A stretch of 56,412 nucleotides of DNA from CAIZGX01 sp964385405 (GCA_964385405.1 CAYLOT010000016.1:1-56412); one strand, 5' to 3'; counted from the first letter of the stretch, positions 1 through 8,534 are shown. Numbers and translations are program-made. The notes: generated from the sequence alone by a model not told the origin.

Positions 1-1
1 C

Positions 2-628
2 CTTCAACAGGCTTCTTATGTTCGTGATGCTTCCACTCAAATTGGAACTATCTTGAGCGCAGGAGGGACTTATCGCTTCAAGTATTCATTAGCAAAAGAC
101 CGCGATGTATATGTGAAAGCTTTTGCAGGATATCAAGCAGATAACAACGCATTGTATGCTCTTCAAAATGGAGCGTTTGGACTTTCAGGAGTTTCTGGTG
201 CATATGATTACGCATTTGACAACCTGTATTTCGGAAGAGGAGCTTCTTCAGGATTTGCTTCATCGCAAGTGACCAACGGAATGGGAAATCTAGGAGTGAA
301 CCTTCGCAACGTTGGCGCAACAAAACGATTGCTTTCAACAACGGTAGGTATTCAGCTTCCAATTGAAAAATTCAATATCTCTTTGCAAGGAACTATTCTT
401 GATGCCTGGAGCCCAGCTTGTCCGAATTACAATGCTGAAGGTGTTTATTGGAACACTTCTGCCGTGCTTCAGATCATTCCGAACATATGGAGTGTGACAC
501 TTCCAATTTATGGAAATGAAAAAGTTCAAGATGCCATGTTGCCCGGATACTTCAACGGTGTTATGGTGAACATTGATCTTATTGGTTTAGAGCCTTTCAA
601 ACTTATTCGTAGCATTGCTGGAAAATAA
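2..628 (+). CDS. C-terminal part of a beta-barrel-like outer-membrane protein (5'-truncated)
   Basis: The reading frame is open from the first bases of the window, so the start lies outside and only the last 208 residues are visible. They alternate hydrophobic and polar or aromatic residues with many Gly, Tyr and Asn, as expected of amphipathic strands of an outer-membrane barrel. No catalytic motif is recognisable. A TTG at 53 could be read as a start, but the frame is coding-like before it, so an internal codon is more likely. The stop is one base before lpxH, so the two are probably co-transcribed. The family is not recognised; the barrel assignment is inference from composition. Confidence 0.6.
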   Translation, partial: LQQASYVRDASTQIGTILSAGGTYRFKYSLAKDRDVYVKAFAGYQADNNALYALQNGAFGLSGVSGAYDYAFDNLYFGRGASSGFASSQVTNGMGNLGVNLRNVGATKRLLSTTVGIQLPIEKFNISLQGTILDAWSPACPNYNAEGVYWNTSAVLQIIPNIWSVTLPIYGNEKVQDAMLPGYFNGVMVNIDLIGLEPFKLIRSIAGK

Positions 629-629
629 G

Positions 630-1376
630 ATGAAAAACAAAGTCTATTTCGCTTCCGACTTTCACCTAGGCGCTCCCAATTTCGAGGAGAGTCTTGTTCG
701 TGAAAAAAAAGTTGTGCAATGGCTCGAAGAAGTTCGAAAAGATGCAAGCGAAATATTCTTAGTTGGCGACGTTTTCGATTTTTGGTTTGAATACAAACGC
801 GCTGTTCCTCGCGGATTCACGCGTTTGCTCGGAAAGATTTCCGAAATAACAGACAACGGAATACCGGTGCATTGGTTCATTGGTAATCACGACATGTGGA
901 TCTTCGATTACCTTCCACAAGAATGCGGAATTACATTGCATAGAGCGCCCATTGTGCGCGAGTGGAACGGCAAGAAGTATTTCATTGGACATGGAGACGG
1001 CATGGGACCAGGCGATAATGGATATAAAATTTTGAAGAAATTTTTCGCTTCAGGTTTCTGCCAATGGCTCTTCGCAAGACTTCATCCCAATTTTGGAATC
1101 TGGCTTGCACAAAAGAGTTCAGGATACAGTAGAAGCATTTCAGGTGAAAGCGATAAGAAATTTCTAGGAGATGAAAACGAATGGCTCGCCGTTTTTGCGA
1201 AAGAACAACTTCAGAAAGAGCACTTCGATTATTTCATTTTCGGACACCGTCATTTGCCTATGCAAATAAAAGTAGGAGAGAATTCAGAGTACATCAACAT
1301 TGGAGATTGGCTTCATCATTACACCTACGGTGTGATGGAAGATGGAATTTTCGAGTTGAAGAAACTCAACGCATAA
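630..1376 (+). CDS. lpxH: UDP-2,3-diacylglucosamine diphosphatase
   Basis: LpxH hydrolyses UDP-2,3-diacylglucosamine to lipid X and UMP in lipid A synthesis, on the cytoplasmic face of the inner membrane. The 248-residue protein shows the calcineurin-like metallophosphoesterase motifs in order: DFHLG (10-14), GDVFDFW (46-52), GNHD (85-88), GHGD (120-123) and GHRHLP near 217. The ATG at 630 was chosen over an in-frame TTG at 615, which lies inside the preceding gene. The gene follows the preceding stop by one base and its 3' end overlaps the convergent deacetylase gene by 11 bases. Length and motif order fit the family. A related YbbF/LpxH-like phosphoesterase cannot be fully excluded. Confidence 0.92.
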   Translation: MKNKVYFASDFHLGAPNFEESLVREKKVVQWLEEVRKDASEIFLVGDVFDFWFEYKRAVPRGFTRLLGKISEITDNGIPVHWFIGNHDMWIFDYLPQECGITLHRAPIVREWNGKKYFIGHGDGMGPGDNGYKILKKFFASGFCQWLFARLHPNFGIWLAQKSSGYSRSISGESDKKFLGDENEWLAVFAKEQLQKEHFDYFIFGHRHLPMQIKVGENSEYINIGDWLHHYTYGVMEDGIFELKKLNA

Positions 1377-2640
1377 CTTTATCCACAACTTCCTTCCAAC
1401 CTTGCCATTCGTTGCATTCTGAAAAGCTTTCGTTGTGCCACAGCAAACAAAATGGAACTTGAAGTCTTGCGCAAGTGTTTTTCAGCTCTTTCAATTTATC
1501 AATTGCTTCCTGCGCTGAAAGCTTCATGTATCTGTTCAAAGTGGCGTCCATGGCTACAAACGGATGCAACAACAATGTGGTTTCTTTTTCCTGTTTGAAG
1601 TCATACCAATAGTGGGGAAGTGCAGTTCCCGATTTGAATCCGAGCACATCTGCAAACCCCAAAGTATAATCATTTTCAATTCCGCATTGAAGAAGATTGT
1701 GATAAGATTCCGCCCCGTTCATTTTCAAGTAGTGCATGCGCGCATGCACTACTTTCTTTTCAGTAATAAATTGAAGTCTCCGAATTTCTTTCTTCAATGT
1801 GGAAAGGGAATTGTGGGAAGCAACTCCTGGATGAATTCCAATGCGAAACTTCTTCGAAAGAGTTTGAATTAATTGTTGAAGGGCATTGCTTGAGTGGGGA
1901 ACATTCTTATCATACGCACCGAAGTTGGAGAGCAGAAAGAAGTAGGTTAAATCAAATCCAAACTTCTCTTGAAGCGATTCAATATAATTATAGGTGTTGT
2001 AATCATCTTCTCGCAAGCGAAGCAACACAAGCGTTCTTCGAAATAAATTTCCAAATTGAAACTTCACCACATCTTTCGCGAATCCTCCAACAGTGCGATA
2101 CATTCCTTTGTGTAAATAAGCATAAGCGCTGTCTACATCAACTGTCAATTGAACTTGGTGTGAAGTAGGCGAGTATTCGAAGAATGGAAAACGCTCTTGA
2201 ATGGCTCTAAGCAAAGCCAAACGCCATTCGTCCACCAACGGACGCTCGAGCCAATTGCGTTTGCTTAAAAGGCTGTTCTTGCTCTCAAATCGACCAAAAG
2301 CATCTCGAGATAAAACAACTTCTTCCTCATAGCGACTCAGTAAAATGAAACAAGCTGCAAGTACATCGAAATTGAAATGAAAAGCGCCATTCTCAGGAAC
2401 TTCAAAAGGAAAATCGAATTGTTCAGATGCAATTATTGAATGATCAAGGAAAAAGGAAGAACTGGGAATATGTAAATGATTATCCCAACTTGTTTCATCA
2501 TAGATCAATTTCGCGCCTTTGAATTCTTCAAATTCGCTTTTGTTTTTAAATATAATAAAGGGCACAGAAACGGGGTGAAACATTGCCTTCAAGGCATAGT
2601 TCAATCGCAGAGATTCTATTTCACAATAAATAGCAATCAA
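1366..2640 (-). CDS. Polysaccharide deacetylase family protein
   Basis: This 424-residue protein has a central carbohydrate-esterase-4-like region: LTVDVDSAYAY near residue 168 corresponds to the metal-binding Asp-containing strand, and IGIHPG near 268 is a likely histidine-bearing strand. The N-terminal ~120 residues resemble the extra domain found in Bacteroidota deacetylases. The substrate cannot be told. The first candidate start is a TTG at 2640 that overlaps the upstream epimerase stop (TTGA); the next ATG is about 19 codons further in. It follows the UDP-GlcNAc 2-epimerase gene on the same strand, which suggests a role in cell-surface glycan synthesis. The 3' end overlaps lpxH. Confidence 0.8.
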   Translation of the reverse strand: MIAIYCEIESLRLNYALKAMFHPVSVPFIIFKNKSEFEEFKGAKLIYDETSWDNHLHIPSSSFFLDHSIIASEQFDFPFEVPENGAFHFNFDVLAACFILLSRYEEEVVLSRDAFGRFESKNSLLSKRNWLERPLVDEWRLALLRAIQERFPFFEYSPTSHQVQLTVDVDSAYAYLHKGMYRTVGGFAKDVVKFQFGNLFRRTLVLLRLREDDYNTYNYIESLQEKFGFDLTYFFLLSNFGAYDKNVPHSSNALQQLIQTLSKKFRIGIHPGVASHNSLSTLKKEIRRLQFITEKKVVHARMHYLKMNGAESYHNLLQCGIENDYTLGFADVLGFKSGTALPHYWYDFKQEKETTLLLHPFVAMDATLNRYMKLSAQEAIDKLKELKNTCARLQVPFCLLWHNESFSECNEWQGWKEVVDKVMR

Positions 2641-3749
2641 GCGAAAAACGATTTAATGCTTGACAAAATGATTTCAGCGGCATTTCCTTTCCCATACAAA
2701 GGAAGAGAATCAGGCATGCCATGTTGAAGGAAACTCAGACTTTCATATTTAATTTTCTCAATATCGTTGTGTACCACTTTGGCAAAGCCGTGCTCAACCA
2801 ATTCAGTCCATTCCGTTTCGGTTCGTAGAATTAAACAAGGCGTTCCCATGTAAAACGCTTCCTTACACAATCCACCAGAATCCGTCCATACAAGCGAAGC
2901 CTGCGCGAGTTTTCCCAGTGTTTCGGTGTAGTTGAAAGGTGGAAATAGAATGAAATTGGAATTCCATTTCAAGCGTTCCCATTCATCCTTCAAATTAGAA
3001 TCTTCTAAGGACTTTGCTGTTCTCGGGTGAATGGAAAAATGAAGTTCCATTTTTAAATCAGAAGCAATTTGAACCAAATCTTGCAAGAAAGGCAAGAGTA
3101 ATTCAGGAATATCAACATTCGAAGGTCTGTGCAGCGTAAGGAAAATAAAATTCTCTCTCTCCTTTGCAATTCCGTTCGAATAATAAAGTGCATTGTCTAA
3201 CATCACATCACCACATTCAACAACAGCGGCATTGGCAGCTGTCGCGAAAGAAACCTCTGAATTGGCTAAACCTTCCCTTTTGAGTTGAAGAGTTGCGACA
3301 GCAGTAGGAGTGAAGAGTAACGTGCTCAAATGATCAGTAGTGACACGATTAATTTCTTCAGGCATTTGTCTATTGAAAGAACGAAGTCCGGCTTCTATAT
3401 GTGCAATGGGCACTTGCATGTGCGCTGCGGCCAATGCACCAGCAAGGGTACTATTCGTATCTCCATAAAGCAAAACCATATCAGGAGTGTGCAGTTCTAT
3501 GGCTTTTTGAAGTGCCACAGACATGTGCGCAATCTGTTCTATTGTATTTCCAGAAGGAGCTTCCAACAATACATCGGGAGACTTTATTTTCAAATCGGAA
3601 AACAATTGACCAGACATACTCTCCGAAGAATGCTGTTGTGTATGAATTTTTATTTCCTGAAGGAGTGAGTCGTTTTCAATCGCACGAGTGATGGCCGCAG
3701 ATTTAATAATTTGCGGACGAGCACCCACCACAGTCATAATTTTTTTCAT
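2637..3749 (-). CDS. wecB: UDP-N-acetylglucosamine 2-epimerase (non-hydrolysing)
   Basis: The enzyme interconverts UDP-GlcNAc and UDP-ManNAc, feeding ManNAc-containing surface polysaccharides. The 370-residue sequence opens with VVGARPQIIKS, has YGDTNST near 96, HIEAGLRSF near 118, a HPRT segment near 243 and the DSGG motif near 291, all typical of the GT-B-fold epimerase. It overlaps the end of radC by four bases and the start of the deacetylase by four, so the three genes look translationally coupled. Length is normal. The reaction is firm by family; which polymer it serves is unknown because no other surface-sugar gene adjoins it. Confidence 0.92.
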   Translation of the reverse strand: MKKIMTVVGARPQIIKSAAITRAIENDSLLQEIKIHTQQHSSESMSGQLFSDLKIKSPDVLLEAPSGNTIEQIAHMSVALQKAIELHTPDMVLLYGDTNSTLAGALAAAHMQVPIAHIEAGLRSFNRQMPEEINRVTTDHLSTLLFTPTAVATLQLKREGLANSEVSFATAANAAVVECGDVMLDNALYYSNGIAKERENFIFLTLHRPSNVDIPELLLPFLQDLVQIASDLKMELHFSIHPRTAKSLEDSNLKDEWERLKWNSNFILFPPFNYTETLGKLAQASLVWTDSGGLCKEAFYMGTPCLILRTETEWTELVEHGFAKVVHNDIEKIKYESLSFLQHGMPDSLPLYGKGNAAEIILSSIKSFFA

Positions 3750-4432
3750 GCAATCATTTTTCCTTCGTCTGCAAAGCTATAATAACTGCTCTCAGTTACA
3801 ATCAAATGATCCAAAACTTGTAGCTCCAACAATCGCCCTGCTTGAATAAGCTTTTCAGTAATTCGAATATCCTCTCCACTTGGTGTGAGATTTCCGCTCG
3901 GATGGTTATGTGCAATGATAAGCTGTGAGGCTTTGTGCTGAAGGGCCAGGTGGAAGATACGTTTCGGATCTACAACAGTCCCGCTGAATCCACCTTCAGA
4001 AACTTTCTCAAGTTTTATTACTTGGTTGTTTCTAGAGAGAAAGAGTACCCACATTTCTTCGTGATTCAAGTCGGAAAGATGTTGGTGAAAGATTTCGAAA
4101 GCGTGGGCTGAACTTCCTACTGAAACACCTTTCTTGCGTTCAGCAGCGCGTTTTCGTCTACCTAACTCAAAGGCGGCTAATAAGGTTGAACATTTCGCTG
4201 GTCCGAGACCTTGAACGGCCGAGAGCTCGGAAAAGGAATAGCGACTGAGTTCGTGCAAGCAATTTCCTGCTTTATGAAGCAGATTATCTGCAATTTGAAT
4301 AGCCGACTCCTTTGCGTTACCTGAACCAATAAGAATGGAGAGTAATTCAGTATCTGTTATACTACTGGCAGAGTGACTCAGTAGTTTTTCTCTGGGTAAA
4401 TCGTTCTCTAATAAATCAACTTTAATACTCAT
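3746..4432 (-). CDS. radC: RadC family JAB-domain protein
   Basis: RadC-like proteins carry a helix-hairpin-helix region and a JAB/MPN metalloprotease-like domain; the historical DNA-repair label is not well supported biochemically. Here VQGLGPAKCSTLLAAFELG (near 76-95) is the HhH part and AHNHPSG followed by SGED (near 182-196) is the JAMM zinc motif. The ATG at 4432 gives 228 residues starting MSIKVDLLEND. An in-frame TTG at 4447 is rejected because a candidate -7 box covers it. It is the first gene of the radC-wecB-deacetylase run. Confidence 0.9.
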   Translation of the reverse strand: MSIKVDLLENDLPREKLLSHSASSITDTELLSILIGSGNAKESAIQIADNLLHKAGNCLHELSRYSFSELSAVQGLGPAKCSTLLAAFELGRRKRAAERKKGVSVGSSAHAFEIFHQHLSDLNHEEMWVLFLSRNNQVIKLEKVSEGGFSGTVVDPKRIFHLALQHKASQLIIAHNHPSGNLTPSGEDIRITEKLIQAGRLLELQVLDHLIVTESSYYSFADEGKMIA

Positions 4433-4444
4433 ACTTTTTTTTCG

Positions 4445-4475
4445 CAAAAGAAAGTAGAGATACCTCGGAAGTCAA
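4445..4475 (-). promoter_or_regulatory. Candidate Bacteroidota promoter of radC
   Basis: On the minus strand a TTG (4473-4475) is followed after 20 bases by TTCTTTTG (4445-4452), one mismatch from TAnnTTTG. The transcript would begin close to 4438, leaving almost no leader before the ATG at 4432. This supports that start codon over the upstream TTG. Confidence 0.35.
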
Positions 4476-4503
4476 GATACACTTATGCGCGTTTATGCCA
4501 AAT

Positions 4504-4528
4504 AAAAAAGCCGTCATAAAGACGGCTT
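4504..4528 (-). terminator. Intrinsic terminator of rpsT
   Basis: An 8-bp perfect stem (arms 4508-4515 and 4521-4528, AAGCCGTC and GACGGCTT) has a 5-base loop. On the minus strand it is followed by a run of T. It lies about 30 bases downstream of the rpsT stop. Confidence 0.85.
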
Positions 4529-4556
4529 ATAAACACAAACCAATGAAAACAACTTA

Positions 4557-4811
4557 TTATTTCAAACCATTAACGTAAATAGTGAGGCTACTCTTTATGT
4601 TAGAAGCCTTGTTAGAATGAATCACATTGTTCTTGGCTAATTTGTCCAACATAGACGAAACTGCAGGTAACAAAGCAATAGCTTCTGCTTTGCTCTTCAA
4701 TGAGCGCAATTTGCGAACAGCGTTACGAGTTGTCTTATGATAATATTTGTTGCGTAGACGCTTGGCGTCGTTGCTACGGATTCTTTTAATTGCTGATTTG
4801 TGATTCGCCAT
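4557..4811 (-). CDS. rpsT: 30S ribosomal protein S20
   Basis: S20 is a primary 16S rRNA-binding protein of the small subunit. The 84-residue, Lys/Arg-rich, all-helical sequence starts MANHKSAIKRIR and contains the family segment RLRNKYYHKTTRNAVRKLR. Length is typical. It is a single-gene unit with a strong promoter upstream (4832-4861) and a terminator downstream (4504-4528). Confidence 0.97.
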   Translation of the reverse strand: MANHKSAIKRIRSNDAKRLRNKYYHKTTRNAVRKLRSLKSKAEAIALLPAVSSMLDKLAKNNVIHSNKASNIKSSLTIYVNGLK

Positions 4812-4831
4812 TTCTAATAAAAATTGGTCTG

Positions 4832-4861
4832 CAAATGTACATTAAATATTTGTTCGTACAA
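4832..4861 (-). promoter_or_regulatory. Promoter of rpsT (TTG-N19-TACATTTG)
   Basis: On the minus strand a TTG (4859-4861) lies exactly 19 bases from TACATTTG (4832-4839), a full match to the Bacteroidota primary-sigma consensus TAnnTTTG. The start codon is 20 bases downstream of the -7 box. The same 19-base spacing occurs at the amylase promoter (42997-43026). Confidence 0.72.
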
Positions 4862-5002
4862 GTACTTTTTTCGAATTATCTAATAATAATTCCAAGGAGT
4901 ACAAAGATATGCTGTATAATCTAATCAATTTCAATAGTTTAGCTCGTTCTTGCGAATGAATTGCATATAAGACTTTTTCAGGGGTTTACGTAAGATTTGA
5001 CC

Positions 5003-6514
5003 ATGAAATTCAAACATCTTCCCATTTTCCTAATTCTTTTCTCATGCGGAAAGGAACAGTCCCATTCGAATTCAACTTCTGAGGTTCAATCACCAATTCC
5101 GAAACTTGAATCGAATAATTTAAGAGTTCAACAGGAAGTTGAGCTGAAAATTTCGCGCTGGCTAAACGAAGGACGTTCTTGGAAATGGTCCGACTTGTCT
5201 CAGGAAGAGTTATTCGCAGCCATCGAGTTGTCGCGAGGCGAATTCGCCGTTGGATTGAAACTTCGTGGAGAAACCGACAGTTTGCCCTTAGAAGATTTGT
5301 CTAAACGCAACGAATGGGAGAACTTAAGAGAGAGTATGCTGAAGAGTTTGGAGGACACTTTAACGGTTGAGATGGGCAGGGAAGTTCGTAGGGAAGAATT
5401 CGTACTTGAAGTAGATCTTCACCTGCCCATTATCTCATTTCAATCGAAGAGTCCAGCGCTTGTTGCATGGCTTATGAGTTCAGAACACATTCGCTACATT
5501 GAACCATTGAACGACTTCACCGATGAATCTTCGAATAGAACAGAAAGCGGATGCACCCCAAACTATGACGCGGTTCAAGCCGGAGATTATACCACAACCG
5601 GAACAGGAGCGAAAATCTCGTGGCACTGGAATTACCACAATGTGCCGCAAGCATGGGGCATTCGCCAGGGAATGGGCATTGGAGTAGGGGTTATCGATGC
5701 CGGAGTTTCTTCCAATCAGTATCTACTCTTTCAACAATTCAATTCGGGCTATTCAAATGTGGCAAGAACCCACGAAACTACCCATACCCTTGGCACAAGC
5801 GCTTATACTTCATGCAATCACGGGAACGCAATGGCTGGACTCATAGCTGCACCTTGGGCAAGCTTTGGGAATGCTATCGGCGGCGCGCACAAAGCAAATC
5901 TTTTTACCGTTCATGCTGCAGATGACGTTTACTTGAACACTTCCGCAGAAAGGCTCGCAGTTAAAAATGCCTACGTTTATTTAGCCAATAAGTCTTCGGT
6001 AAAAATTATAAGCATGTCTATGGGTACCCCGTTTTACAGCAGTGTGCTGCTCGACGCTGTGACCTACGCCAATTCAATGGGAAAGCTCTTATTCGCTGCC
6101 GCAGGGACATCGACTTATTTCACTTCCGGACTCGGAGTTATCTATCCTGCGGCGTTTTCAGAATGTCAAGCCATTACCGGAGTGAATGATCAAGATCAAA
6201 CGTGCCAAGTATGTCACGACGGACAAGAAGTCGATTTTACTATTGTCATGGAACGAAGTTGGGACAGCAGTCGCAAGGCAGTTGGAATAAATCAGTACAA
6301 CGATTGGCCGCAATACATCGGCGGATCAAGCTCTGCAACAGCGTCTGCCGCAGCCATAGCAGCTATTGTTTGGTCTGTGAAGCCAACCCTTTCGAAATTT
6401 CAAATTCTTTGGATTTTGAGATATACTGCCCAATTTTCCATAATACCCGATAGTGAGCACGGTTATGGCAGACTTAATGCCTTGAGCGCTGTTCAACTGG
6501 CCCAGCAATATTAA
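5003..6514 (+). CDS. Subtilase (S8) family serine peptidase, predicted lipoprotein
   Basis: The 503-residue protein begins MKFKHLPIFLILFSCGKEQ, a short signal peptide with a lipobox-like LFSC, so it is probably lipid-anchored in the envelope. A ~190-residue N-terminal region could be a propeptide. The S8 triad follows in order: Asp in VIDAG (about 232), His in CNHGNAMAG (about 273) and Ser in GGSSSATASA (about 440-446). All three motifs deviate from the usual DSG, HGT and GTSMA forms, so activity is likely but unproven. The ATG at 5003 was chosen over a TTG six bases earlier. It stands alone and converges on moaE with a two-base gap. Confidence 0.85.
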   Translation: MKFKHLPIFLILFSCGKEQSHSNSTSEVQSPIPKLESNNLRVQQEVELKISRWLNEGRSWKWSDLSQEELFAAIELSRGEFAVGLKLRGETDSLPLEDLSKRNEWENLRESMLKSLEDTLTVEMGREVRREEFVLEVDLHLPIISFQSKSPALVAWLMSSEHIRYIEPLNDFTDESSNRTESGCTPNYDAVQAGDYTTTGTGAKISWHWNYHNVPQAWGIRQGMGIGVGVIDAGVSSNQYLLFQQFNSGYSNVARTHETTHTLGTSAYTSCNHGNAMAGLIAAPWASFGNAIGGAHKANLFTVHAADDVYLNTSAERLAVKNAYVYLANKSSVKIISMSMGTPFYSSVLLDAVTYANSMGKLLFAAAGTSTYFTSGLGVIYPAAFSECQAITGVNDQDQTCQVCHDGQEVDFTIVMERSWDSSRKAVGINQYNDWPQYIGGSSSATASAAAIAAIVWSVKPTLSKFQILWILRYTAQFSIIPDSEHGYGRLNALSAVQLAQQY

Positions 6515-6516
6515 AT

Positions 6517-6933
6517 TTACGGAGTTTGACTCACCCAAAAAGAGCCGTCAGCATTGAACTCCTTTTTCCATATGGGAACAGTAGTCTTCAATTCATTCAT
6601 GAGTGACTCACAAGCTTCAAAGGCATCTCTGCGGTGTTTTGAATAAACAGCAGCCACAACAGCCAATTCACCAGGAAACACGCGGCCAATGCGGTGATGA
6701 AGAACTATTGTGTTGATTTGAAATTGGGATTCGAGTTCCTCTGCAATGCGTTTCATTTCATTATGAAACAACGCTTCATAGGCTTCGAATTCCAAATAAA
6801 GAACGTCAGAACCTTTGTTCGGTGTGCGAACAATTCCATTGAAAACAACTTCAGCGCCTGAACTTTCGGAACGAAATTGCTCTAAATCGGGAAAACCGTT
6901 TGGCTGTTCAATAAGTTGGAAATGTGTCTTCAT
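6517..6933 (-). CDS. moaE: Molybdopterin synthase catalytic subunit
   Basis: MoaE is the large subunit of molybdopterin synthase; it adds two dithiolene sulfurs to precursor Z using the MoaD thiocarboxylate. The 138-residue protein has VVFNGIVRT near 29, LHHRIGRVFPGE near 78 and the C-terminal PIWKKEF segment with conserved lysines. The start overlaps the moaD stop by four bases, so translation is probably coupled. Other molybdenum-cofactor genes are not in the window. Confidence 0.94.
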   Translation of the reverse strand: MKTHFQLIEQPNGFPDLEQFRSESSGAEVVFNGIVRTPNKGSDVLYLEFEAYEALFHNEMKRIAEELESQFQINTIVLHHRIGRVFPGELAVVAAVYSKHRRDAFEACESLMNELKTTVPIWKKEFNADGSFWVSQTP

Positions 6934-7169
6934 CCGCCGCTAACTGGAGGTAATAAGGCTATATGATCTGCCGCTTCTATCAACTCGTTTTCTTGAATCA
7001 TGAAGTGGTTCTTGGCAATTAAAAAAGGAAGGTCTTGAACTTCTTGAAACTGATTTCTGAAAGCCGAAATAAGTTCTTTGGCTGAAATAGGCAGCTCAGA
7101 AACCTCAACAAATACCGGGCTTCCTAATTGTTCCTTTAGCATTCCGAAAAGTTGAACTTCCTTCTTCAT
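6930..7169 (-). CDS. moaD: MoaD/ThiS family sulfur-carrier protein (molybdopterin synthase small subunit)
   Basis: The 79-residue beta-grasp protein ends in LPPVSGG. The terminal Gly-Gly is adenylated and thiocarboxylated to donate sulfur to MoaE. Its position directly before moaE, with a four-base overlap, identifies it as MoaD rather than ThiS. The start overlaps the stop of the upstream TauE-like gene by four bases. Confidence 0.93.
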   Translation of the reverse strand: MKKEVQLFGMLKEQLGSPVFVEVSELPISAKELISAFRNQFQEVQDLPFLIAKNHFMIQENELIEAADHIALLPPVSGG

Positions 7170-7918
7170 AGACTGCGAAGTAACAAACGAATGCCTGCAT
7201 AAAGCAAGATTCCAATAGTAATTAATCGAATGCCATTCTTCGGAAGGAATTTTAGCGCACTCAAATTTCCCAGGATTGCGCCACTCAATACGGCCCCGAT
7301 CAAATAATATGTTTCAATTTCGACAAGTAAATTTTTCGATTGGAAAAGCATAGGCAAGAGCGCTGCCCATGAATTCACAGCAATAAATAGGGAAGTGGTC
7401 GCCGCTATCTTTCGTTCTTCTCCCCAATTCGAAAAATACAAAAAAGGCGAGAGGTAGACTCCTCCGCCAATGCCAGTTAGTCCAGATATAAATCCGATTA
7501 CAGCGGAAAAAGGCCAAAGTAATTTTTTATTGAATGAAATGGGACTGCTCATCTTAACAATCAACGGCAACAATAGAAAGATTGAAGAAAGCAGAAGACC
7601 AATGGATAAGAATAGTAGAAATACTTTTTCTTCCAACTTAATCTGAGTAGCCAAAAGAACAAATGGAATACTGAAGGCAAGCAAAAGGAGGTTCGACTTC
7701 CAATTGATAAATTTATTTCTAATGAATTGAATGCTGCTATAGCTTGCTACCGCTGCGTTACAGAGTAAGGCCAATGTTTTTATTTCTCCTTGCGGAAGAG
7801 CCAGAGTGAAGACTGCTCCAGAGAGAATGGCCAAATACATACTTCCCCCACCAAATCCCGCACTGGAATAAATAAGCGAGATTACAAAGAATAACAAAGG
7901 AAGAAATAGAACTGACAT
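7166..7918 (-). CDS. TauE/SafE family membrane transporter
   Basis: The 250-residue protein has about eight hydrophobic segments and two related glycine-rich halves: SSAGFGGGSMYL near residue 18 and SGLTGIGGGVYLSPF near 147. These are the repeat signature of the TauE/SafE (DUF81) family of sulfite, sulfoacetate or other anion exporters. The ATG at 7918 begins the hydrophobic sequence; a longer reading to 8155 runs through the neighbouring lipoprotein gene and is rejected. It sits between that gene (one-base gap) and moaD (four-base overlap). A role in sulfur-anion handling for molybdopterin synthesis is possible but only contextual. Confidence 0.85.
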   Translation of the reverse strand: MSVLFLPLLFFVISLIYSSAGFGGGSMYLAILSGAVFTLALPQGEIKTLALLCNAAVASYSSIQFIRNKFINWKSNLLLLAFSIPFVLLATQIKLEEKVFLLFLSIGLLLSSIFLLLPLIVKMSSPISFNKKLLWPFSAVIGFISGLTGIGGGVYLSPFLYFSNWGEERKIAATTSLFIAVNSWAALLPMLFQSKNLLVEIETYYLIGAVLSGAILGNLSALKFLPKNGIRLITIGILLYAGIRLLLRSL

Positions 7919-7919
7919 G

Positions 7920-8438
7920 TTAATTTGCGGCAACCGCCGACAATGAAACTTCTTTGAAGGTTTTCCAACCGTTCTCTGTTTCCCAACAATCGTAGATATG
8001 CAGAGCATACTCGAATCCGTTGAAATCGAAATACACATCCATGAAATGCGCACCTTGAATTCCCATGTGTTCAGCGCGATAAACATCGACCTTCTTGAAT
8101 TTTGCTTTTGACCAATCGATGCTGTAATTGTTCGAAAGGCGCTCCAATCCTTCAAAAGATTCGATGGCCAACTTTTCCATGGACTTGTCTAATCCAATGG
8201 CGCGGCCGCGCTCTTGATTTTTTCCTTCTTCCGAAAGATTGCTACGATCGATGATATCGCTGAATTCGTCTTCGGTCAGATACAAGGCACGGAAATCTTT
8301 TTCGTTATGAGATTTAACGGCTTCAAATACCGCTTGTCCGAATTCTTCTGGGGTTTTCGGAGCAGAGGAGCATGCGCTGAAAGCGACAGTTGAGAATAAC
8401 GCAAAAGCTAAAACAATTCGGTTCTTGAATAGGAGCAT
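7920..8438 (-). CDS. Hypothetical lipoprotein
   Basis: This 172-residue protein starts with a hydrophobic signal (MLLFKNRIVLAFALF) and a lipobox FSAC at about 20-23. The mature part has an acidic helical stretch followed by strands with aromatic residues (VDVYFDFNGFEYALHIYDCW near 130), which could be a small alpha+beta (NTF2-like) fold. No family is recognised. It is the promoter-proximal gene of the leftward group ending in moaE, and it lies 24 bases after tRNA-Arg on the same strand, so read-through from the tRNA is possible. Confidence 0.7.
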   Translation of the reverse strand: MLLFKNRIVLAFALFSTVAFSACSSAPKTPEEFGQAVFEAVKSHNEKDFRALYLTEDEFSDIIDRSNLSEEGKNQERGRAIGLDKSMEKLAIESFEGLERLSNNYSIDWSKAKFKKVDVYRAEHMGIQGAHFMDVYFDFNGFEYALHIYDCWETENGWKTFKEVSLSAVAAN

Positions 8439-8462
8439 ATCAAAAAATTCAATCTAAAGTAG

Positions 8463-8534
8463 TGATCCCGTCGCGAATCGAACGCGAATTCTGGGCTTCG
8501 GAGACCCATGTAATATCCGTTATACTACGGGACC
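8463..8534 (-). tRNA. tRNA-Arg (CCG)
   Basis: The minus strand folds as a cloverleaf. The acceptor GGTCCCG pairs with CGGGATC, with one G-T pair. The anticodon stem TGGGT/GCCCA carries the loop CTCCGAA, giving anticodon CCG, and the T arm has loop TTCGATT. The discriminator base is A and no CCA is encoded. It lies immediately after the terminator of the initiator tRNA gene. Confidence 0.92.

Noticed and set aside
1564..2168. Overlapping plus-strand ORFs opposite the polysaccharide deacetylase
   Set aside because: The minus-strand frame has family features over its length; the plus-strand frames do not.
4862..5002. Search for a regulatory RNA upstream of the subtilase
   Set aside because: Only AT-rich sequence with no stable hairpin or full promoter match was seen.
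7919..8155. N-terminal extension of the TauE/SafE protein
   Set aside because: The extension runs through the neighbouring lipoprotein gene in another frame and lacks hydrophobicity; the ATG at 7918 begins the membrane domain.
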